This document shows positions 5,048-7,481 of a stretch of 7,481 nt of DNA, piece after piece. The stretch's first letter is position 1. Each line of letters opens with the position of its first letter. This DNA is from Candidatus Auribacterota bacterium. GTDB lineage: Bacteria > Auribacterota > UBA6266. Made by a program: the position numbers and the translations under genes. The stretch is taken from positions 1 through 7,481 of the forward strand of contig JAFGBE010000139.1 of assembly GCA_016933315.1 (NCBI GenBank), given 5' to 3'. Below the pieces are notes generated by a model. That model was given only the letters and a program-made list of their open reading frames with translations, did not search any database and was not told where the DNA came from.

Positions 5048-6142
5048 TCAGCTTAATCGGTTAAACACTTTTTCGTATTCATTTACGACTGTTTCCCATT
5101 TGAAGTCTGTTTCGGCCCGTTTTTTCGCCAGAAGCGATATCCTTTTAACTTCAGCGGGCTTTTTGATGAGTTCCTTTAGAAGATCTGGAAGAGAGCCCTC
5201 TTCTTTTTTAAAAACAAATCCGCAGCCGGATATAACTGATTCATTGAAAGGGGAAGATACTACCAGTGGCGCCGTAGCAGCATCCATAGCGCGCAGGAGG
5301 GAAGGATTAGTTCCGCCGACCTCGTGCCCGTGTATATAAAGGAAAGCGCCCCCGTACAATGCGTTTAACTTTTGCTGGTCCCTGATAAAACCCGTAAATA
5401 CCACTTTCTTATTGGCTGAGTTTTTTAGCTTTTTCATAAAGCCGGGATTGTAGGGGGAGTCACCTACAACGACTAAAGGCATATCGATATTTGCCCTAAC
5501 ATATTCTTTGATTATCAGTTCGGGGTTATTCTCAGGTTCAAGCCTTGCTACCAGGAGAAGGTATTTTTTCTCGTGTAGACCGAGTTCTCTGTAGATGTTT
5601 GTATTGGATTCCTCGTGATTTGAAGCGCCGTAGGATATGTAAACAGAATCCGCGTTGTATTCATCCTTGTAATACTTCTGCATGGCGGGATTATCTGTTA
5701 TAAGCACGTTTGCTGTCCATTTGCACAGCAGTTCAACAAATTTATAGTATTTCCTTTCAAGCATATTCCACTTCAGCCTTTTCCACCCGAGCCCGTTTGT
5801 GTGAACGACCACTTTTTTCCCGAACAGGCGGAGCAATGGGAAAAAAGGAGCATTTGCCGGATCCACAAAAAACACAACCTTTGCATCTTGGAAAAGCACA
5901 TGTATTGAGGACAGGAAAGAATGGATTATACTTTCCAGCGGCTTGACGCGCGCGGTGGGCAGGTAAACCAGTTTAATGCCACAGATCTTTTTCGGCTTAT
6001 CTTCGAAATAATTACTTCTGCAATAAACGGTTACGTCATTATTTCCTTTTGCAACAAGCCCGAGAGCAAGTTCTTCTATAAGAGTTTCATACCCGCCGTA
6101 ACAGGCCGGTATCCCTCTGGAACCCAAGAAGGCGACTTTCAT
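5048..6142 (-). CDS. GT4-family glycosyltransferase with DUF1972 N-terminal domain (rhamnosyltransferase-like)
   Basis: The 364-residue protein is a GT-B fold glycosyltransferase. The N-terminus reads GSRGIPACYGGYET (7-20), the hallmark of the DUF1972 acceptor-side domain found in rhamnosyl- and other sugar transferases of polysaccharide clusters. HTNGLGWKRLKW (114-125) also fits this group. The nucleotide-sugar domain begins at LVARLEPENN (197-206), then VVVGDSPYNPGF (224-235) and GHEVGGTNPSLLRAM (272-286). The residue that is usually Glu in the EX7E region (LLEAM in many relatives) is Arg284 here; Glu274 is two residues before the usual first position. No membrane segment is present, so it should act on a lipid-linked glycan at the cytoplasmic face. 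The ATG at 6142 has an AGGAG site (6154-6150) 7 bases upstream. It overlaps the stop of the beta-helix gene by one base (TAATG), indicating coupled translation. Sugar and acceptor cannot be told. Confidence 0.9.
   Translation of the reverse strand: MKVAFLGSRGIPACYGGYETLIEELALGLVAKGNNDVTVYCRSNYFEDKPKKICGIKLVYLPTARVKPLESIIHSFLSSIHVLFQDAKVVFFVDPANAPFFPLLRLFGKKVVVHTNGLGWKRLKWNMLERKYYKFVELLCKWTANVLITDNPAMQKYYKDEYNADSVYISYGASNHEESNTNIYRELGLHEKKYLLLVARLEPENNPELIIKEYVRANIDMPLVVVGDSPYNPGFMKKLKNSANKKVVFTGFIRDQQKLNALYGGAFLYIHGHEVGGTNPSLLRAMDAATAPLVVSSPFNESVISGCGFVFKKEEGSLPDLLKELIKKPAEVKRISLLAKKRAETDFKWETVVNEYEKVFNRLS
5188..5209 (+). terminator. Candidate intrinsic terminator for the plus strand, antisense inside the glycosyltransferase gene
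   Basis: GAAGAG (5188-5193), loop AGCC, CTCTTC (5198-5203), then six T (5204-5209). It reads as a Rho-independent terminator for transcripts leaving the DUF3568-like gene, which has no room for one before the convergent gene. The stem is only 6 bp with three G-C pairs, so it would be of modest strength. On the minus strand no T tract follows, so it would not stop the glycosyltransferase transcript. Confidence 0.4.
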
Positions 6143-7481
6143 TAAAAATCTCCTGTGTTATACTGTATTGCTCCTAAAGAGGGGTTTTCCTCTTTAGATA
6201 TTGTCTGTCCCAAGATATCTCTTTTCTGCCCCGCATATATTCCTTTGCCAATACACGGCGAATCTTCTTTTAAACTGAAGTCCTGGATAGCAACCGGGTC
6301 TTCCTTGATGAAGATGGGATTTGCGGATAAATTATCCTTTATCTCTGAATCAAGATTCCTTAATTGATTGATGTCTTCTCCTGTTTTCTTATTCCATAAA
6401 TAGGATTTATCCGATTTAAAATTATAGAAAAGATTATTGTTTATCGAAAGCCTGTTATCGGAGCTTAACCTGTCTACGTAGATAGGGTATACATTTTTAT
6501 TATTAGATGCGGCTATGTTGTTGAATAAAGATATATTATCCGTGTGGTCCACGTTTTTAGTGAAATCGCTGGCGATAATGATTTCGGCTTTGATTTGGTG
6601 CGATTTTCCCGAATCTAAAGCATTGTTGAAAAAAGTGTTATTGTAGACAGCGTTGTTCGAACTGTCAAAGATGCTTATGCCGGCTCCGTCATTCTCGTAA
6701 CAGATATTGTAATAAACTTCATTATAGTCACACCACTGGTCGAGTTGTATGCCATTACCGTCGAATTTTTTCGTGTCCCTGTTCCTGTAACAGACATTGT
6801 ACCTGATTGTGTTGTGATCTCCTGCATCCTGCTTTGCATCCCTGGCATAAGTATGAATGCCTGTGCATCCTAAATGTTTTAACCCGTTATTGAAAACCTC
6901 GTTTTTCTCAACTATGTAATAACTGCCGTTTATTTCCATGCCGTGATGTCCGTTATTGTACACCCGGTTGCCGGCAATCAAAGTTTCTGAACCCTTTTTG
7001 CAATTAACCACGTCAATAGCAATGCCATGTGTCTCATTGGAAAATACTTCATTATTGATTATTTTGTTATTAGACCCGGCATGGCCGCCTATCCATATGC
7101 CAAGGCCGTTATTTTTAACTACACAGTTTTTAATCGTTATATTATTGCTTTTTTCTCTGATAATGATGCCTCTTTCGAAATGATTAGATATCGTGATGTT
7201 TTCGAAAACGACATTCTCCGCGCCGGAGAAAACCACGGAAGACTTTATAACCGGTTTTTCCCCCTCAGCAGCTTTGATTGTTATCGGGTTTTCAGGGGTT
7301 CCTTTGCCGAGGATGATAAACGGTTCCCCGTAAGGGCCGTAATCGTCGTACAGCAGGACAGTGTCGCCAGGCAATATATCAGCCCACCTGATTTGGAAAA
7401 AGGCGGACAGGGAATTTTGCCTTGTTGTTTTACCGCCTGGATAGATGTCTATAGTTTTTCCAAACACAGGAATGGGGCATA
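6142..7481 (-). CDS. Right-handed parallel beta-helix protein (PbH1 / pectate-lyase-like fold), N-terminus beyond window
   Basis: At least 445 residues are visible, and the frame is open through the window edge. A GTG at 7467 could serve as a start but has no ribosome site, and readable codons continue upstream (CPIPVFGKTIDIYPGG), so the protein is probably truncated and may have lost a signal peptide. Counting from the GTG codon, GDTVLLYDDYGPYGEPFIILGKG with TPENPITIKA (34-65) is the usual entry to such helices. About ten short NN-rich coils follow, with patterns such as NNITIKNCVVKNNGLGIWI, NNKIINNEVFSNETHGIAI and YNEVYYNICYENDGAGISI. The C-terminus (ANPIFIKEDP, DFSLKEDSPCIGKGI, LGAIQ) is the common closing segment of this group. 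Relatives are extracellular polysaccharide lyases, epimerases or structural proteins. I see no clear catalytic signature, so the activity is undetermined. Coupling to the glycosyltransferase gene points to a polysaccharide locus. Confidence 0.85.
   Translation of the reverse strand, partial: CPIPVFGKTIDIYPGGKTTRQNSLSAFFQIRWADILPGDTVLLYDDYGPYGEPFIILGKGTPENPITIKAAEGEKPVIKSSVVFSGAENVVFENITISNHFERGIIIREKSNNITIKNCVVKNNGLGIWIGGHAGSNNKIINNEVFSNETHGIAIDVVNCKKGSETLIAGNRVYNNGHHGMEINGSYYIVEKNEVFNNGLKHLGCTGIHTYARDAKQDAGDHNTIRYNVCYRNRDTKKFDGNGIQLDQWCDYNEVYYNICYENDGAGISIFDSSNNAVYNNTFFNNALDSGKSHQIKAEIIIASDFTKNVDHTDNISLFNNIAASNNKNVYPIYVDRLSSDNRLSINNNLFYNFKSDKSYLWNKKTGEDINQLRNLDSEIKDNLSANPIFIKEDPVAIQDFSLKEDSPCIGKGIYAGQKRDILGQTISKEENPSLGAIQYNTGDF
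6150..6154 (-). promoter_or_regulatory. Ribosome binding site of the glycosyltransferase gene
   Basis: On the minus strand AGGAG (6154-6150) lies 7 bases before the ATG at 6142 and inside the last codons of the beta-helix gene. Confidence 0.75.
6174..6197 (-). repeat. Perfect 9-bp inverted repeat (hairpin) near the end of the beta-helix gene
   Basis: On the minus strand CTAAAGAGG (6197-6189), a 6-base loop AAAACC, and CCTCTTTAG (6182-6174) form a perfect 9-bp stem. It lies in the beta-helix coding sequence (SKEENPSLG), 19 bases before the AGGAG site of the glycosyltransferase gene. No T tract follows, so it is not a standard terminator. It may affect coupling or mRNA stability, or it may be chance. 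Confidence 0.5.

Noticed and set aside
6956..7183. Open frames on the strand opposite the beta-helix and glycosyltransferase genes, and opposite the plus-strand operon
   Set aside because: They overlap well-supported genes, lack ribosome sites, and their translations show no domain or membrane pattern; they are shadows.
7214..7230. Inverted repeat TTCTCCG / CGGAGAA with a 3-base loop
   Set aside because: It is a 7-bp stem in the middle of the beta-helix coding sequence with no T tract and no nearby start or stop; no function can be argued.
6400..7250. Repeated AT-rich asparagine-codon stretches as possible DNA repeats or a CRISPR-like array
   Set aside because: The periodicity is at the protein level (Asn ladders of a beta-helix); the DNA units are not identical and there are no regular spacers.
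7465..7467. GTG 7467 as the true start of the beta-helix gene
   Set aside because: No ribosome site precedes it and the frame stays open to the window edge; an exported protein would also need a signal peptide, which is not present from this codon.

Overview
The window is a gene-dense bacterial fragment of moderate GC content. Its genes carry Shine-Dalgarno sites, and no RNA gene, insertion sequence, CRISPR array or gene-free stretch over 300 bases was seen. The mix of genes suggests an uncultivated Gram-negative lineage of the Omnitrophota or a similar candidate phylum. That mix is a PilZ protein, a membrane-anchored protein of unknown family, a half-size EamA transporter, a PurF relative without its glutaminase cysteine, a DUF3568-like secreted protein, and a beta-helix/glycosyltransferase pair. 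This placement is a weak inference from gene content; no marker gene in the window proves it.

Region 1 (1-4583, plus strand) looks like one operon of six genes with gaps of 3, 3, 31, 12 and 24 bases. In order it holds: the C-terminal part of an RsmB-type 16S rRNA m5C methyltransferase, truncated by the window start; a membrane-anchored PilZ (c-di-GMP binding) protein; a membrane-anchored protein of unknown function with two similar beta-rich modules; a single-domain EamA/DMT transporter; a soluble histidine kinase with no recognisable input domain; and a PurF-like phosphoribosyltransferase. The genes do not form one obvious pathway. They combine RNA modification, second-messenger and phosphotransfer signalling, transport and nucleotide metabolism.

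Region 2 (4584-5046, plus strand) has an 88-base spacer with a perfect TATAAT box, followed by a small secreted DUF3568-like protein.

Region 3 (5048-7481, minus strand) converges on region 2 with one base between the stop codons. It is a translationally coupled pair (TAATG overlap): a right-handed beta-helix protein whose N-terminus lies beyond the window, then a DUF1972-type GT4 glycosyltransferase. The pair looks like part of a surface or exopolysaccharide locus.

The most noteworthy item is the PurF-like protein. It keeps the PRPP-binding loop and all four cysteines corresponding to the Fe-S ligands of Bacillus-type PurF. It lacks the N-terminal nucleophile (Ser instead of Cys), the glutamine-loop arginine and other glutaminase residues. 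It therefore probably uses free ammonia, uses another nitrogen donor, or has a different role. Also worth a look are a perfect 9-bp hairpin just upstream of the glycosyltransferase ribosome site and a terminator-like hairpin lying antisense inside the glycosyltransferase gene.
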